A DNA stretch of 64,000 nt from Paenibacillus senegalensis JC66 (GTDB lineage: Bacteria; Bacillota; Bacilli; Paenibacillales; NBRC-103111): assembly GCF_000285515.1 (NCBI RefSeq), contig NZ_HE610959.1:704456-768455 (forward strand). Reading direction: 5' to 3'. The notes under the pieces were generated by a model, which worked only from the letters and a program-made list of their open reading frames with translations, did not search any database and had not been told where the DNA came from. Every line of letters begins with the position of its first letter. Positions within the stretch are counted from its first letter, which is position 1. Made by a program: the position numbers and the translations under genes. Of this stretch, positions 1 through 8,550 are shown piece after piece.

Positions 1-1
1 G

Positions 2-499
2 ATTGACAAAATTATTAAAAATGAAATCGATATCGGAATCGCATACGAAAGTGTCGTGCTTCGCGATGATATTGAAGTGTCACGCATCATTCAGGATGAA
101 TTTGTGCTCGTTCTTCCGGGTTCCCATCCATGGGCATCAGGGCAATTGGTCAGTCTGGAGGAAATCGTTACTCTGCCTTTTATTTTCTATCCCCCTGGCC
201 ATTTCATCCAGCCTGTATTGGAAAATACGCTGTCCGGCAGCCCGGTCAATGTCACCCTGCAGCTGAGCCAGTTGGAAACCGTCAAGCAAGCCATTTACCG
301 TGGACTTGGCGTATCCATGCTGCCATTGTCTTCTATCCGGCAAGAAATACAGCACGGACTTCTTGCCGTGGTCAACTGTCCATTGTTCAGAGTGCCCAAG
401 CATCTGGTCAGCATGCACAAAAGAATGATACACATGCCAGAACTGCTCGATTTGGCTCTGGATCGGCTAAAGGACAAAAACTGGGTCAATCAGCTTTAA
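2..499 (+). CDS. LysR-family transcriptional regulator, C-terminal part
   Basis: The frame is open from the window edge, so the N-terminal helix-turn-helix lies outside and only about 165 residues are visible. They match the effector-binding (periplasmic-binding-like) domain of LysR regulators: an early D-I-G-I-A strand, a P-G-S-H-P-W segment after the first subdomain, and a hinge followed by V-K-Q-A-I-Y-R-G-L-G-V-S-M-L-P, the typical 'v..G.Gia.lP' element near the C-terminus. Such proteins bind a small ligand and activate or repress a divergent or nearby operon. The effector cannot be inferred, and the next gene downstream is on the opposite strand. Family assignment is firm; target unknown. 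Confidence 0.85.
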   Translation: MDKIIKNEIDIGIAYESVVLRDDIEVSRIIQDEFVLVLPGSHPWASGQLVSLEEIVTLPFIFYPPGHFIQPVLENTLSGSPVNVTLQLSQLETVKQAIYRGLGVSMLPLSSIRQEIQHGLLAVVNCPLFRVPKHLVSMHKRMIHMPELLDLALDRLKDKNWVNQL

Positions 500-762
500 T
501 ACTGCTGTTTGTTTAAGGGAATTTATGCTGGGTAGCAGAGTCGCAATTTATGCTGAGTGGCCAGGGTATCGATGGATAATGCCAGGAAACCTCTTAACCT
601 GAACAAGAAGTTTGTTATCCCTTCCTGTAGGATGACTTCACCTGGGTTTCTCCAACGCTCACCTGCCCCTATCCTGCACAACTCCTGCTCTTCACCTGCG
701 TGCTTAACCCGCGCGTGAGGGAGATCCTCCTGCTGTGCATGACCGCAGGCTCAACCTTTCGC

Positions 763-1599
763 TCATGCTTTGCCTGCGCTGCCGAACAGCTTGATTTTTC
801 TGCGGACGATGCCTGAAATTGTCTCCCTGATTTCAGGAATAAGCGCAAAAAAGTCATTGAAACCACGATCGGCCAGACGACTCCTCATATGCTCCAGCGT
901 CGCCCTTCTCCACTCGGTGGCGATGTTGATTTTGCTTACTCCGCGTGTAATGGCCGTTTGAATATCCTGCTCAGCAATTCCTGTCCCTCCATGCAGCACA
1001 ATCGGGATGCCCGTGCGGTCATGAATAATTTGCAGGTGGTCCAGATCTATAGCAATGTTTTCTCCATAGGCCGCATGGATGTTGCCGAGCGCAACAGCGA
1101 GACTATCTACCTGAGTTTCCTTCACAAACCACTCCGCTTCCTCAGGAGAGGTCAATTGGTAGATATCCTCTTTGCCGCGGGTACCTAAATGTCCTAATTC
1201 TGCCTCTACGGGAAGCCCTAAGGAATCCGCAGCCTGCTTGATCTGTTTGGTAATCGCTATATTGTCTGACAGTTCCAGCCGAGACCCGTCGAACATCAAT
1301 GACGTATAGCCGCAGCGAATTGCCTGGACGGCTTGGGCAAAACCTGTCCCATGGTCTAGATGCAGGGCCACAGGCACTTTCGTTTCCTTGGCTGCCTGTA
1401 TAGCCGCAGCTGCAAGATAGCTCATACGCGTATGCTTAAGGGTAGCTTGACCCGTCTGAATGATAACCGGGGACTCAAGCTCCTCTGCTGTTCTCAGAAC
1501 CGCATCAATGCTATCGATATGATCTACGCTGAATGCGCCAACAGCATAACCATGCTTATGGGCGTTTGTGAGCAAGCTTGTTCCTGATACAAGTGGCAT
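763..1599 (-). CDS. Class II fructose/tagatose-bisphosphate aldolase family protein
   Basis: A 278-residue TIM-barrel zinc aldolase. Visible active-site elements are the H-L-D-H-G motif (catalytic Asp82, zinc ligand His83), the V-E-A-E-L-G strand near 131-136, G-N-I-H (His175) and L-H-G-G-T-G (His203), then N-I-A-T near 225, which binds phosphate. These are the hallmarks of FbaA/GatY/KbaY-type enzymes that cleave ketose-1,6-bisphosphates or related ketose phosphates into dihydroxyacetone phosphate and an aldehyde. The start has an AAGGAG site 7 bases upstream. It is the last gene of an apparent operon with a sugar ABC transporter, which suggests a catabolic rather than a central glycolytic role; the true substrate is not readable from sequence. 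Confidence 0.9.
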   Translation of the reverse strand: MPLVSGTSLLTNAHKHGYAVGAFSVDHIDSIDAVLRTAEELESPVIIQTGQATLKHTRMSYLAAAAIQAAKETKVPVALHLDHGTGFAQAVQAIRCGYTSLMFDGSRLELSDNIAITKQIKQAADSLGLPVEAELGHLGTRGKEDIYQLTSPEEAEWFVKETQVDSLAVALGNIHAAYGENIAIDLDHLQIIHDRTGIPIVLHGGTGIAEQDIQTAITRGVSKINIATEWRRATLEHMRSRLADRGFNDFFALIPEIRETISGIVRRKIKLFGSAGKA

Positions 1600-1625
1600 A
1601 ACGATTCTCCTTTTTTGTCATGAAT

Positions 1626-2444
1626 TTATCCTTTTACAGCTCCAGCCGTAATTCCGGTAATGATGTATTTCTGTAAAATCAGTGCGATTACAATAATCGG
1701 CAGTGTAATGATGACAGCCGCCGCCATTAATCCTCCCCAATTGATTTCGGAATACGACATAAAGTTAAATACGGCAATCGGCAGCGTTCTCGTCCGTTCC
1801 CCAGACAACACCAGCGAGAACATAAAGTTGTTCCATGAGAAGATGAAAGCCAGTATGGAGGAAGTGATTACACCAGGCATAGCCAAAGGGAGCATGATTC
1901 TGACAAAAGCGCTCTGAATCGTACATCCGTCCACCCGGGCCGCCTCTTCCAGCTCATTAGGAAGACTTTCAAAGAACGAGATCATAATCCAGATAATGAA
2001 AGGCAATCCTACCAGCATATGGGCCAAAATCAAAGAGGTATAGGTATCCACCAGCCCCACCTGACTGAACAAAATAAACCATGGAATCATAAACGAAATT
2101 CCCGGGATGATCCGGGCAACCAGAATCATCAACCCGATTTGATTCTGCTTGTATTTAGCGATGGAGTAGGCTGCCGGCAGACCCAGCACCAGAGCGAAAA
2201 AAGTAGATACCAGCCCAACTATAAAACTGTTAAACATAAATCGGACAAAATCATGCTCGGCAAATACTGAAATATAATTGTTGAGCGTTGGAGTGAACCA
2301 AAGCATATTTTGCGTGGACATGATCTGTGCCTGATTTTTGAAAGACCCCAGGATCATCCAGACAAAGGGAAACAAAAAACTGATTAGAACCAAGATAACA
2401 AGCAGCATGTAAAGACGCCCAAACCATCGTTCTTTTGCTTTCAT
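1626..2444 (-). CDS. Carbohydrate ABC transporter permease (MalG type, CUT1)
   Basis: About 272 residues with six predicted membrane segments and the EAA loop E-A-A-R-V-D-G-C near two thirds of the protein, which docks the ATPase. This is the MalG/AraQ-like inner subunit of a CUT1 sugar importer. The ATG at 2444 is preferred over the TTG one codon earlier because GGAGGT lies 6 bases before it. It overlaps the stop of the preceding permease (TGATG), so the two are translationally coupled. No ATPase gene is in the cluster, so the transporter probably borrows a shared MsmX/UgpC-type ATPase, as is common in Bacillales. Confidence 0.92.
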   Translation of the reverse strand: MKAKERWFGRLYMLLVILVLISFLFPFVWMILGSFKNQAQIMSTQNMLWFTPTLNNYISVFAEHDFVRFMFNSFIVGLVSTFFALVLGLPAAYSIAKYKQNQIGLMILVARIIPGISFMIPWFILFSQVGLVDTYTSLILAHMLVGLPFIIWIMISFFESLPNELEEAARVDGCTIQSAFVRIMLPLAMPGVITSSILAFIFSWNNFMFSLVLSGERTRTLPIAVFNFMSYSEINWGGLMAAAVIITLPIIVIALILQKYIITGITAGAVKG

Positions 2445-3346
2445 CAAGACACCTCCAAACGTTTGCGCAGCTTAACCACCAGCAGACAGAGGAGAAGAAT
2501 AAGAACGAAAAAGAGCATCAGCATCGCAGAAGTCATTCCTAGCTGAAAATATTGGAAGCCCAGTTGAAAGCCGTAAATATTCAAGGTTTCGGTTGCGAAG
2601 CCCGGTCCACCTTGAGTCATGGCATAGATCAGGTCGAACGTTTTGACCGCATCGATCATTCTCAGCAATCCTGCCGCAAAAATAGTGGGAAGCAGCAGAG
2701 GGAATGTAATTTTCCAAAACATCTGCCAGGTGTTGGCCCCATCGATCTTGGCAGCCTCATAATTTTCCTGCGGAAGCGTCGCCAATCCTGCCAGAACAAT
2801 TAGGGTAATCATGGGCGTCCACTGCCAGACGTCTACCAGAATTAGAGACGGAATAGCTTGAGTAGGTGAAGCAATCCACAACTGCGGGTTTAGCCCGAAA
2901 AACCTCAGAAATTGATTGGCAAAGCCGATCGTCGGCTCATAAATAAGCAGCCATACAAGCCCAATGGCAACAGGAGTTGAAACCATAGGCAGCAGAAACA
3001 ATGTTTTGCTCAAGTTCTTTCCGCGAAAATTACGGTTAAACAGCAAGGCTATAGCGACACCAAGCACCAACTGAAATAGCATCGCGCCGAAGGTAAAGTA
3101 AAACGTACGGCCAAATGCCTTCCAAAACCGCTCGTCACTAAACAGCAGATGTCTGTAATTATCCAAAGCCACCCAAATGGGACCGTCAATAGGAGACATG
3201 CTCCATTCAAAAAAACTTAAATACAACGTATAACCGATAGGGAAAACGATCATTGCACCGACAAATAACAGAGCCGGCAGCACAAATATTGTTTTCACGT
3301 GTTTTTCTAAAAAGCGCTCGATTGGTGTCACCCTCTCTCTGATCAA
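2444..3346 (-). CDS. Carbohydrate ABC transporter permease (MalF type, CUT1)
   Basis: A 300-residue integral membrane protein with a first helix after a short cytoplasmic N-terminus, a binding-protein-dependent transport domain and the EAA loop E-A-A-K-I-D-G-A around residue 200. It pairs with the MalG-type permease that follows to form the import channel. The start is uncertain: TTG at 3346 is the longest option but has only a weak ribosome binding site. It follows the lipoprotein gene after a 123-bp gap containing a large stem-loop, an arrangement that usually lets the binding protein be made in excess. Confidence 0.9.
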   Translation of the reverse strand: MIRERVTPIERFLEKHVKTIFVLPALLFVGAMIVFPIGYTLYLSFFEWSMSPIDGPIWVALDNYRHLLFSDERFWKAFGRTFYFTFGAMLFQLVLGVAIALLFNRNFRGKNLSKTLFLLPMVSTPVAIGLVWLLIYEPTIGFANQFLRFFGLNPQLWIASPTQAIPSLILVDVWQWTPMITLIVLAGLATLPQENYEAAKIDGANTWQMFWKITFPLLLPTIFAAGLLRMIDAVKTFDLIYAMTQGGPGFATETLNIYGFQLGFQYFQLGMTSAMLMLFFVLILLLCLLVVKLRKRLEVS

Positions 3347-3360
3347 CTTTCGTCCAACAG

Positions 3361-3444
3361 GGCAGACAAGCCAAATCCGTTAACCGTCAGCCAGCAAGCA
3401 TGACTACTAGCTGTTAACTTGGCTTATCCGCCTGTCAGTCTGCC
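3361..3444 (-). promoter_or_regulatory. Intercistronic stem-loop between binding protein and permease genes
   Basis: Three nested inverted repeats are visible: GGCAGAC with GTCTGCC at the base, AAGCCAA with TTGGCTT inside, and GTTAAC on both sides of the loop. There is no clear U-run, so I read it as an RNA-stabilising or partially terminating hairpin that favours expression of the upstream solute-binding lipoprotein. Confidence 0.5.
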
Positions 3445-3469
3445 GGGACAGGAAGATCCCAGGCCGCGG

Positions 3470-4792
3470 CTATTCTCTATCAATCAAATCCTGGAACTTG
3501 GCGTTTTCCTCCCGCGCCACTCTCTCGACATCACCGCCGCTGATCGATTCGGTAATGATGGTTCCGACAATATCACGAGCAGCACCTACATTGATGACTA
3601 GAGGGCGATCATGACCTACACCGATCTGCTGCGACTTGTTCATAACCTCAGCCAGTTCATCAGGAAAAGCTGCATTACCTTCGGGATCATCCCAGACGGA
3701 TTGCCGGGCACCGGGGTTTCCTTTGCTTTGAATAATCAAGGAATTTTCTTTGTTGGTTACCCATTTCACAAACTCCCATGCCGCTTCCTGCTGCTTAGAT
3801 TTGGAGCTGATGGCTAATCCCCAAGCGGTGACATTCGTTGGCTTCTGCCCCCCGCTTCCCGCAGGGAAGAGAGCAAAACCAATATTTTCGACCGGTATAG
3901 CTGATTTTTCCGGATCAAGCATGTTAGGATAGACGCTGTCTGCGTCCGTAAACATAGCCACCTTACCCTGTACGAAAACGCCCATAGCCTGAGGCCAGCT
4001 CATATTCAGGACTCCTGGCGGTCCATATTCCCTAAGAAGGTCTCCATACAGCTTGAAGGCTTCAATAGCTTCCGGAGTGTCGAGAGTCGCCTTCCCGTCC
4101 TGCAGGAAATCTCCTCCAGAGCTGTACAGGAAGCTGGAAAACTGAGTGACAGCAGGCGAACGCTGTCCGCGGGCTACAAACCCATAGAAATCGTTAGCCG
4201 GATCATTCAGCTGTTCAGCAGCGGCCCGGAGCTCATCCAGCGTCTCAGGAGCCTTCAGGTTGTTTTCAGCGAAAATATCTTTGCGGTAATACAGAATTTC
4301 GCGTTCGGTAATGAGCGGGATTCCATACAAGCCCTCGCCGCCGGTTAAAGGAGCAATCGAACTCTCACTATAATCAGCCAAATCCCATTCCTCATCTTGG
4401 GCGTATTCACTTAAATCTGCCAACCAGCCGTTTCGCATGTATAGCTTTGCTTCCTGTAAAGGGCGGATCATAAAGATATCCAGGCTTGAGGTTCCGGATG
4501 TCAGCTCTACCGTAAGCTTCTGCGACAGCTGGTCTTCAAAGAACTGTTCCATATTGACTTTGATTCCCGTCTCTTCTTCAAACTCCGGGACTAGCTCTTT
4601 AACAGCCTCTGTCCATGGGTGATTTGCAGTTAATACTCGGAGTGTAACTCCTTCAAAAGGTTTATCCCCTGGTTCAGCCCCTCCGGGAGAAGCTCCACCC
4701 TTTTCGGTTGGAGCACCGCTGCTTCCACAGCCTATAAGGGCGGCGGTTAACATGAGGGAGACTGAACCAGATGCCAATTTTTTGAATTTCAT
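3470..4792 (-). CDS. Extracellular sugar-binding lipoprotein of CUT1 ABC transporter
   Basis: A 440-residue family 1 solute-binding protein. It starts with a lysine-rich signal peptide and a lipobox A-L-I-G-C, giving lipidated Cys22, then a Gly/Ser/Pro-rich tether to about residue 45, then the bilobed binding domain (V-T-L-R-V-L-T-A-N-H opening, an R-E-I-L-Y-Y-R-K-D-I-F segment typical of oligosaccharide-binding members). It delivers a sugar to the two downstream permeases and is the first gene of the transport operon. A near-palindromic box with a possible promoter lies about 110 bases upstream. The sugar is unknown. Confidence 0.93.
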   Translation of the reverse strand: MKFKKLASGSVSLMLTAALIGCGSSGAPTEKGGASPGGAEPGDKPFEGVTLRVLTANHPWTEAVKELVPEFEEETGIKVNMEQFFEDQLSQKLTVELTSGTSSLDIFMIRPLQEAKLYMRNGWLADLSEYAQDEEWDLADYSESSIAPLTGGEGLYGIPLITEREILYYRKDIFAENNLKAPETLDELRAAAEQLNDPANDFYGFVARGQRSPAVTQFSSFLYSSGGDFLQDGKATLDTPEAIEAFKLYGDLLREYGPPGVLNMSWPQAMGVFVQGKVAMFTDADSVYPNMLDPEKSAIPVENIGFALFPAGSGGQKPTNVTAWGLAISSKSKQQEAAWEFVKWVTNKENSLIIQSKGNPGARQSVWDDPEGNAAFPDELAEVMNKSQQIGVGHDRPLVINVGAARDIVGTIITESISGGDVERVAREENAKFQDLIDRE

Positions 4793-4900
4793 CCTGAATC
4801 ATCACCTTTCGATGGGATAATTAGTTGTACTGCCACTGTTGAAAGCTTGCATAAGCTGTCTGGTTTTGCTTGGTCGCGACCAATCTGACATCTTGTGTTC

Positions 4901-4920
4901 ATTATATGGTAGCGCTATCA
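4901..4920 (-). promoter_or_regulatory. Putative promoter -10 with overlapping cre-like operator upstream of the binding protein
   Basis: Reading on the minus strand, a TGATAGCGCTACCA box (4907-4920) is followed at once by TATAAT (4901-4906). The box has one mismatch to the CcpA consensus TGWNANCGNTNWCA and is almost a perfect palindrome. A repressor there would cover the spacer of the promoter. The -35 (about TATACA) is weak. The rest of 4793-5092 shows no gene. Confidence 0.5.
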
Positions 4921-5092
4921 TATTGTATAATACATATATTGTATCATTTCATAAGTAAAACTTATGATAAAGTGTGTATTTGGCTTGCGTTCCAACAGCA
5001 GCCTATTAATAAGCTGATTCTTGTGTATGTTTTTGCCCTTTGGACTCTGGTTAAAAAACTGTTTTGAAGCTTTCCATCCGGATCGCAACTGC

Positions 5093-5881
5093 TTAGTGGT
5101 GGCAAACAATCGTTTCTCCAGTTAAATAGTCTGATGCCGGACCTGCTAGGAACAGAACGATCTTCGCCATATCCTCGGGCTGGGCTACCTTCTCTAAGCG
5201 GGAGCCTTCAAAAGCCAGATGATCATCCGCGACCCGGGTTGCTTTGAACCGCCCGGTAGAGGTTGCCGCAGGAGCAATGCAGTTTACGTTTACTTCGTAG
5301 GGACGCATTTGTTCACCCAGACAGCGGGTGTAATGAGCGATCCCAGCTTTAGCGGAAGCATAGATAACCCCTACTGTTGTCGGGTAATGGGCGGCAGCCG
5401 ATCCGACATTAATAATTTTGCCGCGGCGTCTCTCCCTCATATGGGAGCCCACATACTTGCACATGCACATGACATTGAGCAGATTGACATCAAGCACGTT
5501 ACGAATATCCTCCACTTTAATATCCAGAGCATTGTTAGGATCAGGACGCGGAGAATTGGCACCTATGTCTCCACCCGCATTGTTCACAAGAATGTCGATG
5601 TGCCCGAATTGGGCAATAGCCCTCTGCGCAAACTTTTCGATCTGCTCAGGATCCGTCAGATCGGCCGTCAAAAAAGCACTTCGACGTCCCAAAGAACGGA
5701 TTTCCTCAGCCACGGCAACACCTGAGGCCGCTTCTCCGAATTGAGCTGCAGCCATAGCGTTGACATCGTGAATAATAACGTCAGCACCGGCGCGTGCCAA
5801 ATGCAAAGCGTAGTGTCTTCCAAGACCTCTGCTGGATCCGGTAACCAAGGCGACCTGGCCGGATAAATTCATCTCGTTCAT
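5093..5881 (-). CDS. SDR-family NAD(P)-dependent oxidoreductase
   Basis: A 262-residue Rossmann-fold short-chain dehydrogenase. The nucleotide-binding motif T-G-S-S-R-G-L-G is at residues 15-22, the N-N-A-G motif about residue 100, and the catalytic Tyr/Lys in Y-A-S-A-K. It most resembles gluconate/3-ketoacyl-type classical SDRs and in this cluster probably interconverts a sugar keto and hydroxyl group. The C-terminus is odd: after L-T-G-E-T-I-V the usual V-D-G-G is replaced by C-H-H and a stop, so it ends a few residues early. It has its own promoter region with two cre-like boxes and lies between the isomerase and the transporter genes. Confidence 0.88.
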   Translation of the reverse strand: MNEMNLSGQVALVTGSSRGLGRHYALHLARAGADVIIHDVNAMAAAQFGEAASGVAVAEEIRSLGRRSAFLTADLTDPEQIEKFAQRAIAQFGHIDILVNNAGGDIGANSPRPDPNNALDIKVEDIRNVLDVNLLNVMCMCKYVGSHMRERRRGKIINVGSAAAHYPTTVGVIYASAKAGIAHYTRCLGEQMRPYEVNVNCIAPAATSTGRFKATRVADDHLAFEGSRLEKVAQPEDMAKIVLFLAGPASDYLTGETIVCHH

Positions 5882-5913
5882 AACTGCACCGTCCTCTGTT
5901 TACATGATTAATA

Positions 5914-5944
5914 AGTAGCGCTCTCAGGGATGATAGCGCTTACT
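5914..5944 (-). promoter_or_regulatory. Two cre-like operators upstream of the SDR gene
   Basis: Two AGCGCT-centred boxes sit 9 bases apart in the 100-bp gap before the dehydrogenase: AGTAGCGCTCTCA at 5914-5926 and TGATAGCGCTTACT at 5931-5944. The second differs from the CcpA consensus only at the last base. They share the core with the box before the binding protein at 4907-4920, which suggests coordinated catabolite control. Confidence 0.45.
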
Positions 5945-5984
5945 TTTTTTGGTGGAAACGCCTATCTCGGATAGCTCAAGACCT

Positions 5985-6887
5985 TTATCCGAAAAATTGC
6001 TTGATCTTGCTTGTTAGAAACTCTACCGACTCCTTTAAATCACCCAATCCGTTTACTCCGTCCTCAATAGAGATCCAGCCATCAAACTGTATGGACCGCA
6101 AATGCCCAAAGATTTGGTCATAATCATTAATTCCTTTCCCAATCACTCCATGGGCTAGCGCTTCAGAATAACCCTGCAGCGAATAATCCTGTAAGTCACC
6201 CAGCGTATAGCCTTTCTGCAAATAGCGGTCACTGGCATGCATTGTTATCAGCCGGTGCTTGACCTGCTCCAACAGTTCCAGCGGATCCTCCCCGGCAAAA
6301 ATTGCATTGGATGGATCGTAGTTGACCCCAAACCAAGGGGAAGAAATCTGATTAATGATTTCCAAATAGATGGACGAATGCTGGGCAAACTCGGGATATA
6401 GCCAAAAACCGTCCTTATAATGATTTTCCATGGTCAGATGTACGCGCTTACACTCTGCATAAGGAAGCAGTTCCTGAATCGATTCCACTGTCCAGCGGAT
6501 ACCGTCTTCACGGGATATATCCGGCCGGCTCTGTCCCGACAGCACCCGGCAGCTGCGAAACGAGTCCGGGCCCAGTTGAGCCATGACGTCAATCATTTGC
6601 TTCATCTTCTTGATTTCGTTCTCACGGTGTGTACGGCTGGGATGAGTGAAATCGGGAGAGGTGCACATCATTGGTATCACAAGGCCCTGCTTATTGGCTG
6701 AAACCTTAATCTTCTGTAAATAATCTTCATCTGTATTTATCAAGAACAGAGGATACAGCTCCAGTCCTTCCGCACCCAGAGTACCGGCCATTTCTATCCA
6801 TTCAAACAGTGACATTCTTCCATCGGATAATTCCTCCATGTAGCCTTTCGGAAATACAGAGATGCGTGGTTTATTTTTCTGGTTCAT
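5985..6887 (-). CDS. Sugar phosphate isomerase/epimerase family protein (AP-endonuclease 2 TIM barrel)
   Basis: A 300-residue xylose-isomerase-like TIM barrel. Visible elements are a G-A-E-G-L-E-L-Y-P strand early, M-E-N-H near the middle (metal-binding Glu), N-Y-D-P-S-N, a T-M-H-A-S-D segment, and W-I-S-I-E-D-G-V near the end, matching the metal ligands of the IolE/IolI/tagatose-3-epimerase group. It likely isomerises or epimerises a keto-sugar or cyclitol handled by the neighbouring dehydrogenase. A palindromic LacI-type operator lies 120 bases upstream, so the gene is probably controlled by the adjacent LacI regulator. Confidence 0.85.
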   Translation of the reverse strand: MNQKNKPRISVFPKGYMEELSDGRMSLFEWIEMAGTLGAEGLELYPLFLINTDEDYLQKIKVSANKQGLVIPMMCTSPDFTHPSRTHRENEIKKMKQMIDVMAQLGPDSFRSCRVLSGQSRPDISREDGIRWTVESIQELLPYAECKRVHLTMENHYKDGFWLYPEFAQHSSIYLEIINQISSPWFGVNYDPSNAIFAGEDPLELLEQVKHRLITMHASDRYLQKGYTLGDLQDYSLQGYSEALAHGVIGKGINDYDQIFGHLRSIQFDGWISIEDGVNGLGDLKESVEFLTSKIKQFFG

Positions 6888-7006
6888 TCCTACACTCCTT
6901 TGATGTTACTTAAGCTGGGGGCTTCTGTTTCAATATATCCCAAGACCAACAGAAGTTGCAGATCTGAAAAGAATCAATGGCAAACACTGTGTCTTCATCA
7001 TTAAGA

Positions 7007-7020
7007 ATGAAACGTTTCAT
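7007..7020 (-). promoter_or_regulatory. LacI-family operator, perfect 14-bp palindrome
   Basis: ATGAAACGTTTCAT is a perfect palindrome lying between the lacI-type gene and the isomerase gene. The same TGAAACGTTTCA core occurs once more in the window, directly behind the lacI promoter, so it is the best candidate for the operator of that regulator. Confidence 0.7.
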
Positions 7021-7078
7021 ATTTTTGAGGAAAAATAATCAGGTTTCTAGCCCGCAGTCTCGTAGGAACATAGATGTA

Positions 7079-8092
7079 TTATGCTGGAGAACCTGAAGAT
7101 TCTTTAACAAACAATTCCGGTTGAATAAACAAATGAGACACTTCCGAATAGCTGCGGTTAGTTAACCGCAATAAGATTAGTTCTGCCGCTTTCTGACCTA
7201 TAGTTGCTGGTGACTGACTGACATAGGTCACCGATGGCCTGATTAGATTCCATTGGTATTCAAGCTGACCGTAGGTTACAAGCGTAAGTTCTTGAGGGAT
7301 GCGAATTCCTCTATCACGGCAGGCCATCACAATTCCGGCAGTCATATTGTTGTTAACGGAAAGAATCGCTGTCGGCGGTTCCTTCTGGTTAAGAAAATAG
7401 TCTACCGCCTCATAACCCCCGCTGAATAGAAAGTTCCCATAATATTGCGCCTCCTCCGGGAGAGCAAGACCATACAGGGAGAATGCATCTACTATGCCAT
7501 CATAACGAATTTTCCCATGAACGGTGGATACATCGCCATGGACTACGCCAATTCTCCGGTGTCCCAGCTCGACCAGATGACGGGTTAACAACTCCATGCC
7601 GTACCTGTTGTTGTCTGCCACAATGTCTGCCGGAAGTGATAAAACCGGTCGGTCTACCAGAACAATCGGGATTTGACGCTCGAGAAGCGTCCTGATTTCA
7701 TCATTGACCCTGCCGGTAGTACAGACGATTATGCCATCCACCCTTTTCTCGTACAGCATTCTCAGCTTTTTCCGCTCCATCTCGGGATCTTCCTTGGTTG
7801 AGCTGATCAGCAGCTGGTAGTCATGCTCATTCATGACATCTTCAATTGCTTTCGCCAAGGTCATCTGGAACGGATTCGTAATATCTCCCAATAACACAGC
7901 CAGCGTATTAGTCGTGGAAGATTTGAGACTCCTGGCTACCGCGTTAGGACGGTAATTCAGCTCCCGGATTGCGCGCCATACCTTCTCTTGAAGCAGCGGC
8001 TTAACTGTGCCTTCATGGTTAATTACTTTGGACACGGTGCCGACTGAGACACCGGCCAACTTAGCTACGTCTTTAATTGTCGGTTTCATCAT
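7079..8092 (-). CDS. LacI-family transcriptional repressor
   Basis: An N-terminal LacI helix-turn-helix (T-I-K-D-V-A-K-L-A-G-V-S-V-G-T-V-S) with the hinge helix R-P-N-A-V-A-R-S-L-K, followed by a periplasmic-binding-like effector domain of about 270 residues. The frame extends 16 codons further to 8140, but the HTH normally starts at the second residue, so the start is placed at the Met pair at 8092/8089; a GGAGGG site is somewhat distant (22 bases). It should repress the isomerase, SDR and transporter genes in response to their sugar, and itself, since an identical palindrome overlaps its promoter. Confidence 0.9.
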   Translation of the reverse strand: MMKPTIKDVAKLAGVSVGTVSKVINHEGTVKPLLQEKVWRAIRELNYRPNAVARSLKSSTTNTLAVLLGDITNPFQMTLAKAIEDVMNEHDYQLLISSTKEDPEMERKKLRMLYEKRVDGIIVCTTGRVNDEIRTLLERQIPIVLVDRPVLSLPADIVADNNRYGMELLTRHLVELGHRRIGVVHGDVSTVHGKIRYDGIVDAFSLYGLALPEEAQYYGNFLFSGGYEAVDYFLNQKEPPTAILSVNNNMTAGIVMACRDRGIRIPQELTLVTYGQLEYQWNLIRPSVTYVSQSPATIGQKAAELILLRLTNRSYSEVSHLFIQPELFVKESSGSPA

Positions 8093-8240
8093 TGCTATTG
8101 GTACCCGTTTCACTTCCCTCCTGTACACCATTCCAAGCATGCAGCCTAGCCTGCAAGTGGTTCTGCTGTTGGTTTGGTACTGCGTTATTTGTTGGGCTGC
8201 TTGACTCAGCGTTCCCTGCTATTTGCTAGCTAACATAACG

Positions 8241-8286
8241 TGAAACGTTTCATTTACAATATAGTCGCTATTTCAAAATTCGTCAA
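8241..8286 (-). promoter_or_regulatory. lacI-type gene promoter with overlapping operator
   Basis: On the minus strand TTGACG (8281-8286) and TATATT (8258-8263) are separated by exactly 17 bases, and the palindrome TGAAACGTTTCA (8241-8252) covers the expected transcription start. This is classic negative autoregulation. Confidence 0.7.
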
Positions 8287-8369
8287 CCATATCTCAATTA
8301 TTTGTTATGGTTCCCGGCAGGCCTGCATGGCACTGCCACACAAACCCGCCAAAAGTCCTTCGTCTTAAC

Positions 8370-8519
8370 TCATTCATTCTTGACTCGCCAAGCGCTTATG
8401 AAAAAAGCGGCTGAGCCAATAAGCGGAAACAGGGCAAGCAAACTTTGCTCCATAGCTTGACTTAAGGCAGTGATTGCAAGCAGGCTGCCCAATATAACGT
8501 ATAAAAGCCTTTTCTTCAT
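8370..8519 (-). CDS. Small two-helix membrane protein, 49 aa
   Basis: The ATG at 8519 has a strong GAGAGGTGG site 5 bases before it and gives a 49-residue protein with two hydrophobic segments (L-L-Y-V-I-L-G-S-L-L-A and L-L-A-L-F-P-L-I-G-S-A-A-F-F). It is the last gene of the GntR/ATPase/permease operon, 31 bases after the permease. I do not recognise a family; it may be an accessory subunit of the ABC exporter. A longer reading frame to 8687 overlaps the permease and is not needed. Confidence 0.6.
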   Translation of the reverse strand: MKKRLLYVILGSLLAITALSQAMEQSLLALFPLIGSAAFFISAWRVKNE

Positions 8520-8550
8520 GGCTTCCACCTCTCTCAAGATTTTTCCCCAT

